12,805 nt of DNA from Patulibacter sp050252545. GTDB lineage: Bacteria > Actinomycetota > Thermoleophilia > Solirubrobacterales > Solirubrobacteraceae. The position numbers were made by a program, and so were the translations under genes. Location: the NCBI GenBank assembly GCA_050252545.1, contig JBFWKS010000102.1, positions 1-12,805 of the forward strand, in the 5' to 3' direction. Each line of letters opens with the position of its first letter. The first letter of the stretch is position 1. A model generated the notes under the pieces. The model ran no database searches, was not told where the DNA came from, and saw only the letters and a list, made by a program, of their open reading frames with translations. Of the stretch, positions 1-6,553 are shown one piece after another.

Positions 1-37
1 CCCTGCCGAACGGTCTCGGGAGGCGTAGCGTAAGAGC

Positions 38-976
38 ATGCTCGATGCTCGTCGCGTTCCCCGGATGGCGCCCGAGCCGGCGACCATGGCCGTCGGGACG
101 CTACCCCGCCGCACGGTCGAGCTTCCGTCCGGCACCGTCCGGTACCTCCGCCACGGACGTGGCTCCCCCCTGCTCCTCGTCCACGGGATCCCCACCTCCG
201 CCCGGTTGTGGGAGCCGCTGCTGGGCGCCCTCGGCGAGCATCACGACTGCATCGTGCCCGACCTCCTCGGTCTCGGCGCGAGCGTGCCCGCCCCCGGGGC
301 GGATCTGTCCAGCGGTGGCCAGGCCACCATGCTCGTCGAGCTGCTCGACGCCCTCGGCGTGGACCGCTGCGCCCTGGTCCTCCACGACCAGGGCGGAGCC
401 CACGGACAGACGCTGCTCGTCGATCACGGAGACCGGATCGACGCGGTCGCGTTCGTCGACGTCGTCTGCCTCGACAACTGGCCGGTGCCGGCGGTCGACG
501 TGCTCGTCGCCCTCGCGAACCGCCGGTGGCTGCTGCGCGCGCTCTGCCGCTCCCGCCTGCTGCCCACGGTCATGCGACGGGTGTGGCCGCTGCCGCAGAC
601 GTCGTTCCGGGGCCTGCCCCGCGCGCTGCAGGACGAATGGCTCGCCCCACTGGTCGAGGGTGGACCGCGCCTGGAGCGCTGGGCGGACTACGTCGCCGCG
701 CAGTCGCGCGCGTGGACCGACCGGGCGATCCCGACGCTCCGGGCCTGGGAACGTCCCGCCGTCGTGATCTGGGCCGCCGGGGACCGGCACCTACCGGTCG
801 ACTGGGCGGCCCGGCTCGCCGCTGAGATCCCCGGCTGCGACGGCGGGCCGGTGCTCATCCCGCACGCCGCGCACTTCCTGCAGCCCGAGGTTCCCCAGAC
901 GCTCGCCGCCGAGCTCCTGACCTTCCTGGCCCGGGCCCTTTCCGACCGCGATCCCGAGGAGACGAACGTACGATGA
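38..976 (+). CDS. alpha/beta-hydrolase (epoxide hydrolase/haloalkane dehalogenase-like fold)
   Basis: Probable cytosolic hydrolase of 312 aa with a complete alpha/beta-hydrolase set. The oxyanion-hole motif HGIP is at residues 49-52. The nucleophile elbow reads HDQGG with Asp117 in place of the usual Ser. The likely acid is Asp249 (AAGD) and the catalytic His is His279 in HAAHFLQPEVP. An Asp nucleophile and the HFLQ..VP ending are typical of epoxide hydrolases and haloalkane dehalogenases. The residue after Asp is Gln, not the halide-binding Trp of classical dehalogenases, so substrate is open. No signal peptide is seen. Start is uncertain: GGGAGG at 18-23 sits rather far (14 nt) from the ATG at 38, and ATGs at 65 and 86 are in frame. 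Homology is expected only from about residue 24, so 86 is a real alternative. The stop overlaps the next gene (ATGA), implying co-transcription. Fold certain, exact function not. Confidence 0.88.
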   Translation: MLDARRVPRMAPEPATMAVGTLPRRTVELPSGTVRYLRHGRGSPLLLVHGIPTSARLWEPLLGALGEHHDCIVPDLLGLGASVPAPGADLSSGGQATMLVELLDALGVDRCALVLHDQGGAHGQTLLVDHGDRIDAVAFVDVVCLDNWPVPAVDVLVALANRRWLLRALCRSRLLPTVMRRVWPLPQTSFRGLPRALQDEWLAPLVEGGPRLERWADYVAAQSRAWTDRAIPTLRAWERPAVVIWAAGDRHLPVDWAARLAAEIPGCDGGPVLIPHAAHFLQPEVPQTLAAELLTFLARALSDRDPEETNVR

Positions 977-1965
977 CCGCCTGGAGCGACCGAATCGGCC
1001 TGGAGCATCCGCTGGTACAGGCCGGGATGGGCGGCGGCCTGGCCACTGCGTCACTGGCGGGGGCGGTGTCGGCCGCCGGGGCGTTGGGCACCGTCGGGAT
1101 CATGCCCGCGTCCGCCTTCGGGCCCGAGCTGCGCGCCGCCCGCGACCAGGCCGGCGACGCCCCGCTCTCGGCCAACCTGCTGCTGCCGTTCCTGCGTCGC
1201 GCCCACGTCGCGGCGTGCATCGCCCACCGGATGCGGGTCGTCGTCCTCCACGGCGGGTTCTCCGCGCGGGTGGTCGCCCCGCTGCGCGACGCGGGCATCG
1301 AGGTGCTGCAGCAGGTCGGCACGGTCCCCGAGGCCCGGCGCGCCCTCGACGTCGGGGCCGATGGGGTCATCGTCCAGGGCGCGGAGGCGGGCGGGCACAC
1401 GTACGCCCGGCTGCCGCTGACCGAGGCCTTCGCCGCCGTCCGCGACGCGCTCCCGTCGACGGTCCCGGTGTTGGCCGCCGGCGGCGTGAACACCGCGAGC
1501 GACGTGCGTGGTCGGCTCGACGCCGGAGCGGATGCCGTCGTCGTCGGCACCCGGTTCCTCGCGACGCCCGAGTCGCGCGCCCACCCCGGCTACAAGCAGG
1601 CGCTGCTGGACGGCCACGACACGGTCGACACGCTCCTGTACGGATTCGGATGGCCGATGCGCCACCGCGTGCTGCGCAACGCCGCCGTCGAGCGCTGGTG
1701 CACCCGGAACGAACGCGGGCCCGGCGCCGTGCGCGCCCTGAGCCGCGTGAGCGCACCGCTCGGGCGCGCATTGCCGCTGTCGCTCATGGCCCACTACCCA
1801 CGGGTCCAGCAGCCGTGGCTGCCGGTGCTGACACCGGGTCCGCCGCTGGAGGGTGGCGGTGGCGACCGGATCCTCGCCGCGTCGGCCCTCTACGCGGGCC
1901 AGGGCGTCGGTGGCATCGACGCGCTCGTCTCCGCCGCCGACGTCGTCGCGAGCCTCGCCGGTTGA
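973..1965 (+). CDS. nitronate monooxygenase family FMN enzyme (2-nitropropane dioxygenase-like)
   Basis: 330-aa TIM-barrel flavoprotein of the nitronate monooxygenase / 2-nitropropane dioxygenase family, whose members oxidise alkyl nitronates with FMN and O2. Visible landmarks are the N-terminal HPLVQAGMGGG segment, QGAEAGGH at residues 135-142 (His142 is the likely catalytic base), AAGGVN at 168-173 and GTRFL at 192-196; the last two form the FMN phosphate site. The ATG at 973 overlaps the hydrolase stop (ATGA) and has a strong Shine-Dalgarno, GAGGAG, at 956-961. Length is normal for the family. The same fold includes FabK-type enoyl-ACP reductases and uncharacterised oxidoreductases, so the substrate is not proven. 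Pairing with the upstream hydrolase suggests a short detoxification or catabolic operon (inference). It ends facing the flagellar operon, with palindromes between. Confidence 0.9.
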   Translation: MTAWSDRIGLEHPLVQAGMGGGLATASLAGAVSAAGALGTVGIMPASAFGPELRAARDQAGDAPLSANLLLPFLRRAHVAACIAHRMRVVVLHGGFSARVVAPLRDAGIEVLQQVGTVPEARRALDVGADGVIVQGAEAGGHTYARLPLTEAFAAVRDALPSTVPVLAAGGVNTASDVRGRLDAGADAVVVGTRFLATPESRAHPGYKQALLDGHDTVDTLLYGFGWPMRHRVLRNAAVERWCTRNERGPGAVRALSRVSAPLGRALPLSLMAHYPRVQQPWLPVLTPGPPLEGGGGDRILAASALYAGQGVGGIDALVSAADVVASLAG

Positions 1966-2026
1966 CCGGGGCGGGGCGAGGCCGGCCGGGGCGGGCCAAG
2001 CCGGTCCGCGCCCACCCCCAGCCGGA

Positions 2027-2077
2027 GACGGGGTGCAGGGTTCTCCACGCCCTACGTGGGAGACCCTGCACCCCGTC
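2027..2077. repeat. palindromic REP-like element, copy 1
   Basis: A near-perfect hairpin. The outer arms GACGGGGTGCAGGG (2027-2040) and CCCTGCACCCCGTC (2064-2077) are an exact 14-bp inverted repeat. The stem continues inward with TCT/AGA, CC/GG and ACG/CGT pairs (two single-base bulges at 2041 and 2060), closing on loop CCCTA at 2050-2054; about 22 pairs in all. It lies between the convergent ends of the nitronate monooxygenase gene and the flagellar operon, so it could terminate transcription from both sides. There is no U-tract, so it is not a classical intrinsic terminator. A second copy starts 73 bp downstream. Confidence 0.75.
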
Positions 2078-2099
2078 GTCGAGGCCGCCGGGCGGGTTC

Positions 2100-2150
2100 G
2101 AGGGGGTGCTGCCCCTTCCACGCCCTACGAGGAAAACCCTGCACCCCGTC
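2100..2150. repeat. palindromic REP-like element, copy 2
   Basis: Aligns to copy 1 at a constant 73-bp offset without gaps, with 41 of 51 positions identical by hand count. The right arm CCCTGCACCCCGTC (2137-2150) and the core CCACGCCCTACG (2118-2129) are identical to copy 1. The left arm has decayed to GAGGGGGTGCTGCC, still pairing through GGGGTGC (2103-2109) with GCACCCC (2141-2147). The inner stem changed from CTCC/GGAG-like to TTCC/GGAA (2116-2119 with 2131-2134), so pairing is kept although the bases differ. This points to selection on the hairpin or to an element family that moves as a hairpin. Confidence 0.7.
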
Positions 2151-2207
2151 GTCGTCGGCCGCACCCCGGCCCTACGCCGCCCCCAGCGACCCGCCGGCGC
2201 CGCCCCG

Positions 2208-2456
2208 CTACGCCCCGCTGCCGACGGTCGCCGGGCGCAGGTCGCCGCGGCCCGCTCCGGCACCGGCGGCGTTGAGGATGCCCGCCCGCCAGCGACCGAT
2301 CGCGGCGCGGATCTCGGCAGGCGACTCGACGACCGTCATCCGGTCGCCAGTCGTCAGGGTGATGATCGTGTCGGGCGTCGCCTCGACGGTCACCACCAGA
2401 TCGCAGTTGAGCAGGAACGGCCGGGGCTCGCGTCCGAGCCGGTGCAGGGCGATCAC
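2208..2456 (-). CDS. flbD: FlbD/SwrD family flagellar protein
   Basis: Small protein (82 aa) of the FlbD family (Pfam FlbD; SwrD/YlzI in Bacillus subtilis), not the unrelated Caulobacter response regulator of that name. Characteristic features are the start IALHRLGRE, then FLLNCDLVVTVEATPDTIITL at about residues 14-34 and a hydrophobic VVESPAEI segment. In B. subtilis the protein lies just after flgE and raises flagellar motor power, and it sits in the same position here. The start is GTG at 2454-2456, 7 nt after the flgE stop, with only a weak ribosome site, so translational coupling is likely. A Gly/Ala-rich tail of about 25 residues exceeds the usual family core. It is the last gene of the operon. 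In many bacteria motAB or fliL follow, but here the operon stops. Confidence 0.88.
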   Translation of the reverse strand: MIALHRLGREPRPFLLNCDLVVTVEATPDTIITLTTGDRMTVVESPAEIRAAIGRWRAGILNAAGAGAGRGDLRPATVGSGA

Positions 2457-2463
2457 GGCGCGA

Positions 2464-3339
2464 TCACCGCTTCATGTTGACGACTTCCTGCAGCATGTCG
2501 TCGGCCACGGTGATCACCCTCGAGTTGGCCTGGAACCCGCGCTGGGCGGAGATCATGGTCGTGAACTCGCTGGCCAGGTCGACGTTGCTCATCTCCAGCG
2601 CGCCGGAGATCAGGGCGCCGTTGCCGTTGACGCCCGGGGTGTCGGTGACGGGCGGACCGGAGTTGACGGTGGCCGACCAGAGGCTGCCGCCGTTGCGCTG
2701 CAGTCCGGCGGTGTTGGAGAACCGGCTGACGGAGAGGTAGCCGGCGGTCTGGCGGGTGCCGTCGAGCGGGCCACCGGAGTTGTCGACGTAGCTCACCGAG
2801 CCGTCCGCACCGATCGCCAGATCGGAGGCGCCCGCAGGCAGCTGCAGGAACCCGGCACCGGCGGCGGTGTCGGGGCCGGACGCGGGCGGTGCCTGCGACG
2901 GGAAGCCCAGGACGTAGAGGCCGTCGGTGGTGGTGACGTATCCGTCGGCGGTGACGTTCATCGCCCCGGCGCGGGTGAACTCCCAGCTGCCGTTGCCGGG
3001 GACCGGTGCGGTCGGGTTGCCGCGCACCACCGAGAACCAGCCGTCGCCCTGCAGCGCGACATCGAGTGGGTTGCCGGTCATCTGCGTGGCACTCGTGCCG
3101 ACGAGGTTGTCGATCGACGCGACGCGCACGCCGAGGCCGACCTGGGCGGCGTTGCTGCCGCCGGTCTCGGCGGTCGCGCCGGCCGCGCCACGGACCTGCT
3201 GCGAGAGCGAGTCGGCGAACGTCGCACGCGACGCCTTGTAGCCGACGGTGTTGACGTTGGCCAGGTTGTTGGCCGTGACGTCGAGCAACGTCTGGTGGGA
3301 CTTCAGGCCACTGATGGCGCTGTACATGCCGCGGATCAT
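2464..3339 (-). CDS. flgE: flagellar hook protein FlgE
   Basis: Structural subunit of the flagellar hook (291 aa), exported by the flagellar type III apparatus and assembled under the FlgD cap. The N-terminus carries the rod/hook family signature (MYSAISGL, then ANNLANVNTVGYK at about 23-35). The C-terminus carries the matching helix: EMSNVDLASEFT, then AQRGFQANSRVIT and a MLQEVVNMKR ending. That ending is FlgE-like rather than FlgG-like (which has ETQRAYE..). At 291 aa it is much shorter than the enterobacterial hook protein (about 400 aa), so the variable outer domain must be small. The start ATG has GAGGAG inside the last codons of flgD, 4 nt between genes. A minor alternative start is Met5. 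A FlgF/FlgG assignment is less likely given the C-terminus and the fliK-flgD context. Confidence 0.92.
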   Translation of the reverse strand: MIRGMYSAISGLKSHQTLLDVTANNLANVNTVGYKASRATFADSLSQQVRGAAGATAETGGSNAAQVGLGVRVASIDNLVGTSATQMTGNPLDVALQGDGWFSVVRGNPTAPVPGNGSWEFTRAGAMNVTADGYVTTTDGLYVLGFPSQAPPASGPDTAAGAGFLQLPAGASDLAIGADGSVSYVDNSGGPLDGTRQTAGYLSVSRFSNTAGLQRNGGSLWSATVNSGPPVTDTPGVNGNGALISGALEMSNVDLASEFTTMISAQRGFQANSRVITVADDMLQEVVNMKR

Positions 3340-3343
3340 TCGA

Positions 3344-3826
3344 TCACTCCTCGGTGACGGACGGGGTGGTGGGGACGCCGGCGGCGCGCACGGCGCTGAC
3401 GACGGACGGGGAGATCCCGGCGACGCCGGAGATCGTCAACAGCGGATTGCCGCCATCGAAGCTGACGCCCTCGACGACCCCGTCCTTGACGGTGCCGTCG
3501 GCGGCGGTGTAGGTGACCTCGCGGCCGACGAGCGACAGCGCCTGGCCCGTCGCGGTCGCGCCGAGCTGCGACGACGCGAGCTCGTTGAGGTTGGTGAGCT
3601 GCTCGAGCGACGAGAACTGCGCCATCTGCGCGAGGAACTGCGTGTCGTCGACGGGGTTCATCGGGTCCTGCCGCTTGAGCTGGGTGACCATCAGCCGCAG
3701 GAAGTCGTCCTTGCCCAGCGCCGAGGTGGCGGCGGAGCCGGACGAGCCGGCCGCCGCGGTGGTCGTGCCGACCGTCGGCGTCGTCGCGGCGCCGACGGTG
3801 GGGTTGGTGGTGGTGATGCCGGTCAT
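3344..3826 (-). CDS. flgD: flagellar hook capping protein FlgD
   Basis: Hook-cap scaffold of 160 aa, required to polymerise FlgE at the tip of the growing hook. After a Thr/Ala-rich flexible leader (residues 1-36) comes the family core: LGKDDFLRLMVTQLKRQDP at about 37-55, then FLAQMAQFSSLEQLTNL. A conserved second block, ALSLVGREVTY, follows at about 96-106. The core after this is short, as in Gram-positive FlgD, and a full C-terminal Tudor/FnIII pair like that of proteobacterial FlgD (about 230 aa) is not evident. Start ATG at 3824-3826 has GAGGA 5 nt upstream, in the 12-nt gap after fliK. It is followed by flgE 4 nt on, so the two are almost certainly co-translated. Confidence 0.94.
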   Translation of the reverse strand: MTGITTTNPTVGAATTPTVGTTTAAAGSSGSAATSALGKDDFLRLMVTQLKRQDPMNPVDDTQFLAQMAQFSSLEQLTNLNELASSQLGATATGQALSLVGREVTYTAADGTVKDGVVEGVSFDGGNPLLTISGVAGISPSVVSAVRAAGVPTTPSVTEE

Positions 3827-3838
3827 GGGGTCCTCGGG

Positions 3839-5395
3839 TCAGGCGAGCACGTCGACGGTGGTGCCGTCGGGCAGGACGAGGTGGACGGTGGAGGCGGATG
3901 CGCCGTCGCCGGGGATGCCGCCCGGGCCGGCGACGGCGGTCGGACCGTCGTCGCGACGGCGCTCGCCGGACGGGGAGCCGGGATCGCCGGCGGCGCGGGC
4001 GTCGACGTCGAGGCGCAGCAGATCGACGCCCTGGGCCTCGAGCATCCGACGGAGCTCGTGGCCGGCCTGCTGCAGCGTGCGGGCGGTGTCGGCGCTGTCG
4101 GCCAGCAGGGTCGCCTCGATCCCGCCGCCGACGTGCCGCAGCCGCACCTCGATCCCGCCGAGGGCGGCGGGGCGCAGGCTGATCTGGGCGAGCGTCGCCC
4201 CCCGGCCGGCGAGCAGCTGGAGCGCCACGGCGGCGGTGGTGAGCATCCGCGCGGCGGCCGACGCGTCGGTGGCGACCCCGGCGGCAGCACCGGCGGACGG
4301 ACCGGTCGCACCGGGGACCACGGTCGGCGCGGCCGCCGGATCGGTGGTCGTGGACGAGGTGGTGATGGCCCCGAGCGCCTGGGTGAGTGGGCCGGGTCGG
4401 GCGGACGGGTCCTCCTGCGGACCGGGGTCGGCCGCCCCGCTCTCGCCCGACGTCGTCGCGCCCGGTCCGCCGGCGGAAGCCGGTCCGGCCGTCTCGGGCG
4501 TCGCCGTCGCGGCGTCGGTCGTGGTGGTGGACGCGGCGATCGTCGCCGCCGTGGCCGTGGTGTCCGGCGCGGTGGCACCGGTGGTCGCCTGGGCGGCGGG
4601 CGCGGTCGCGTCGCCCGTCCCGCCCGGGGCGCTGGTGATCGCCGGTGCGCTCGCCGTCGACGTGCCGGGGGCCGTTCCCGTGCCGGTGGCGTGCGGGTCG
4701 GCGGGCACGCCCACTCCCGGACCACCGCCGGCGATCGTGCCCGGGCCGGACGGCCCGGTGACGGGCGAACCGCCGGCGAGCCCGTCGAGCACTCCCGCGC
4801 CGGAGGTCGCCGGTCCCCCCACGACGAGGCGGGACGCCGTGCCAGGAGTCGCGGCGGTCGGCTCCCCCGCACCCGATGCCCCGACGGAGCCGACCGACGC
4901 CGTCGTGGCGGCTGTTGCCGGACCGCCGGCCGGTGCCGTCACGGTGCCGGGACCGGAGAAGGTGCCGGTCGTGGCCGCGGGGTCCGGCCCGGCGGGCGCG
5001 GGCACACCCTCGACGGCCGGGGTCCCGGTGGCCGGGGTATCCGCGACGCCCGCGTCGCGCGGGTCGCCTGTCGCGGATGTCGCGCCGGAGTCCGGCGTGG
5101 CAGGGGCGGCGCCCGGGTCGACGGTGGTGCTCTCCCCCGCCCGCGGCATGGGGCCCGGCCCGACCGGACCGCCGGCCGCCGGCGATGCGGGGCGTGGCGC
5201 GGGCCGTCCGTCGAGCGATGCGGACCGTGCGTCGGGCGTGGCGGGCGCGTCCGGGCGGAGCGTCGGCGCGTCGTCGCGGCGGGCGTCGCGGAGCAGGTCC
5301 TCGAACCGGCCGGTGGCGTCGGCGGCGGGCCGGACGGCTCGCCCCGCCGGACGCGCGTCGCCGGATCGCACCACGGGCAGGGCCTGCGTGCTCAC
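3839..5395 (-). CDS. fliK: flagellar hook-length control protein FliK
   Basis: Probable hook ruler and export-specificity switch (518 aa). The C-terminal Flg_hook domain at about residues 398-465 shows the expected pattern: LAQISLRPAALGGIEVRLRH, then LRRMLEAQGVDLLRLDV. It is followed by a short tail ending in VDVLA. The preceding 350 or so residues are almost entirely Ala, Thr, Pro, Gly and Ser, with no recognisable fold, as expected for the disordered, secreted ruler part. I place the start at GTG 5393-5395 (VSTQALPVV), overlapping the transglycosylase stop as GTGA; the upstream open frame belongs to other genes. The ribosome site is weak (GGCGGGGA), consistent with coupling. Identification rests on the C-terminal domain and on position directly before flgD; the N-terminus alone would not be recognisable. 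Confidence 0.9.
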   Translation of the reverse strand: MSTQALPVVRSGDARPAGRAVRPAADATGRFEDLLRDARRDDAPTLRPDAPATPDARSASLDGRPAPRPASPAAGGPVGPGPMPRAGESTTVDPGAAPATPDSGATSATGDPRDAGVADTPATGTPAVEGVPAPAGPDPAATTGTFSGPGTVTAPAGGPATAATTASVGSVGASGAGEPTAATPGTASRLVVGGPATSGAGVLDGLAGGSPVTGPSGPGTIAGGGPGVGVPADPHATGTGTAPGTSTASAPAITSAPGGTGDATAPAAQATTGATAPDTTATAATIAASTTTTDAATATPETAGPASAGGPGATTSGESGAADPGPQEDPSARPGPLTQALGAITTSSTTTDPAAAPTVVPGATGPSAGAAAGVATDASAAARMLTTAAVALQLLAGRGATLAQISLRPAALGGIEVRLRHVGGGIEATLLADSADTARTLQQAGHELRRMLEAQGVDLLRLDVDARAAGDPGSPSGERRRDDGPTAVAGPGGIPGDGASASTVHLVLPDGTTVDVLA

Positions 5396-6045
5396 GCGAT
5401 CCCCGCCCTGGTCGTGATCGTCCGCACGTAGTTCTGGGTCTCGGCGTACGGCGGCACCCCGCCGAAGCGATCGACCGCTCCCGGCCCGGCGTTGTACGCC
5501 GCCAGGGCCTTGACGTAGTCGCCGTCGTAACGGTCCAGCTGCTGACGCAGGTAGCGCGCGCCGCCGTCGAGCGACTGGGCCGGATCGGTCACGTCGGTGA
5601 CACCCAGACCGGCCGCGGTGCCGGGCATCAGCTGCGTCAGGCCGCGCGCCCCGGCGGAGCTGCCGGCGTCGGGATCGAACCCGGACTCCTGGCGCACGAG
5701 CTCGGTGAAGACGCGCGGATCGATGCCGTGACGCTGGGCGGCCTGCACGATCATCGGCCCGTAGACCCCGGCCTCGGGCGGCGGCACGAACCCGGCGCCT
5801 CCCGCCGCCGGGTCGGCGAGCACCCCGGACGTCGCGCCATAGGGCATCGTCGTGGCGGTCGGCGCGGCGGCGCCGAGCTGGCCCTGGGCGCCCGCGAGCG
5901 CGGCGGCGAACGGTGTCGTGCCAGCGGCGGACGAGCCCGCGGCCGCGGTGCCCGTTGCGGCCGGCGTCGGGGCCTGGACCGCGCGGAGCTGGTCCAGCAT
6001 CGCGCGGATCTCGCCGACGCGGGCGTCGATCGCGACGACGCTCAT
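5392..6045 (-). CDS. SLT-domain lytic transglycosylase in flagellar operon
   Basis: Peptidoglycan-cleaving protein (217 aa) with a C-terminal soluble-lytic-transglycosylase domain, residues about 97-210. Motifs: RQESGF with catalytic Glu120, then GARGLTQLMPGTA, GARYLRQQLDRY and ALAAYNAGPGAV. Residues 1-90 hold a short helix followed by an Ala/Thr/Gly-rich linker. There is no signal peptide, so export is probably through the flagellar apparatus or another route (inference). In proteobacteria FlgJ opens the wall for the rod; here this protein between fliJ and fliK is the natural candidate for that job. The ATG at 6043-6045 overlaps the fliJ stop (ATGA), and the gene ends overlapping the fliK GTG. 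The enzymatic class is clear; the rod-assembly role is inferred from context. Confidence 0.9.
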   Translation of the reverse strand: MSVVAIDARVGEIRAMLDQLRAVQAPTPAATGTAAAGSSAAGTTPFAAALAGAQGQLGAAAPTATTMPYGATSGVLADPAAGGAGFVPPPEAGVYGPMIVQAAQRHGIDPRVFTELVRQESGFDPDAGSSAGARGLTQLMPGTAAGLGVTDVTDPAQSLDGGARYLRQQLDRYDGDYVKALAAYNAGPGAVDRFGGVPPYAETQNYVRTITTRAGIA

Positions 6046-6497
6046 GCCGCCGACCGCCTGCTGTGCAGGACGAGCGCGATCTCGTCGAGCCGCTGCTGCT
6101 CCAGGCGCTCCTGCTCGACGCGATGGTCGCGCGCGCGCCGGTCGCGGAGCCGGTCGAGCACCTGCCGGTCGCGCGAGGCGGCCGCCAGCACGTCGCGCCG
6201 CGCCTCGGTGTCGGTCCGCCGCCGGTCGACGTCGAGCGCGCGCTGGCCGGTCTCGTCGACCGTGCGGCCGATCCACAGCTCCTGGGCGCGCAGCTGGGCA
6301 CCACAGAGCCCGCCCGATCGGCGGGCGTCGGCGGCAGTGCGTCGCGCATCGTCGGCCAGGGCGTGGGCCGCGGCGAGCCGGTCGGCCGCGGCGCGCTCGG
6401 CCCGCATCGCGTCGGCGAGGGCGGCCTGCGCGGACTCCTCCGCCCGCCGGCGCACCGAGCGGACGGGATCCAGGCGGAACCTGAAGCGGGCGGTCAC
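6042..6497 (-). CDS. fliJ: flagellar export chaperone/ATPase stalk protein FliJ
   Basis: 151-aa protein, almost entirely charged helix, Arg/Glu/Ala-rich with heptad-like spacing, hence a long antiparallel coiled coil. The start RFRFRLDPVRSVRRRAEE matches the FliJ family opening (FRF.L.P...R...EE), and the length is right. FliJ links the FliI ATPase ring to the FlhA export gate and handles chaperones. The start is GTG at 6495-6497, chosen because the family motif begins immediately after it; the Shine-Dalgarno is poor. The stop overlaps the transglycosylase ATG. The sequence is weakly conserved in all FliJ proteins, so the call depends partly on neighbours. fliI and fliH, the usual upstream partners, are absent, and a chemoreceptor gene stands in their place 56 nt upstream. 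Confidence 0.82.
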   Translation of the reverse strand: MTARFRFRLDPVRSVRRRAEESAQAALADAMRAERAAADRLAAAHALADDARRTAADARRSGGLCGAQLRAQELWIGRTVDETGQRALDVDRRRTDTEARRDVLAAASRDRQVLDRLRDRRARDHRVEQERLEQQRLDEIALVLHSRRSAA

Positions 6498-6553
6498 GGT
6501 CCGGTCTTCGGCACGGGTCGCAGGATCGTCAGCGGCGGTGGACGGACGTCGGA

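Noticed and set aside
2027..2150. CRISPR array
   Set aside because: Only two units, each palindromic over its whole length, without uniform spacers or cas genes nearby.
2208..2456. Caulobacter-type FlbD (NtrC-family regulator)
   Set aside because: The 82-aa product has no receiver or AAA+ domain; it belongs to the small FlbD/SwrD family that shares only the name.
3248..5431. Long plus-strand open frames (up to about 727 codons) opposite flgD and fliK
   Set aside because: Translations are Gly/Arg- or Ala/Pro/Val-rich with no domain, and they arise because GC-rich codons leave few stops on the opposite strand. The minus strand holds recognisable FlgD and FliK with consistent overlaps.
5396..6349. 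Extension of the fliK frame upstream to 6349
   Set aside because: This stretch is an Arg-rich shadow of the transglycosylase and fliJ; the GTGA overlap at 5392-5395 is a natural start.
6498..6553. Possible second sigma-28 -10 element (GCCGCTGA) before fliJ
   Set aside because: It matches 6 of 8 but has no acceptable -35 element 11 nt upstream, and GC-rich sequence produces such matches easily.
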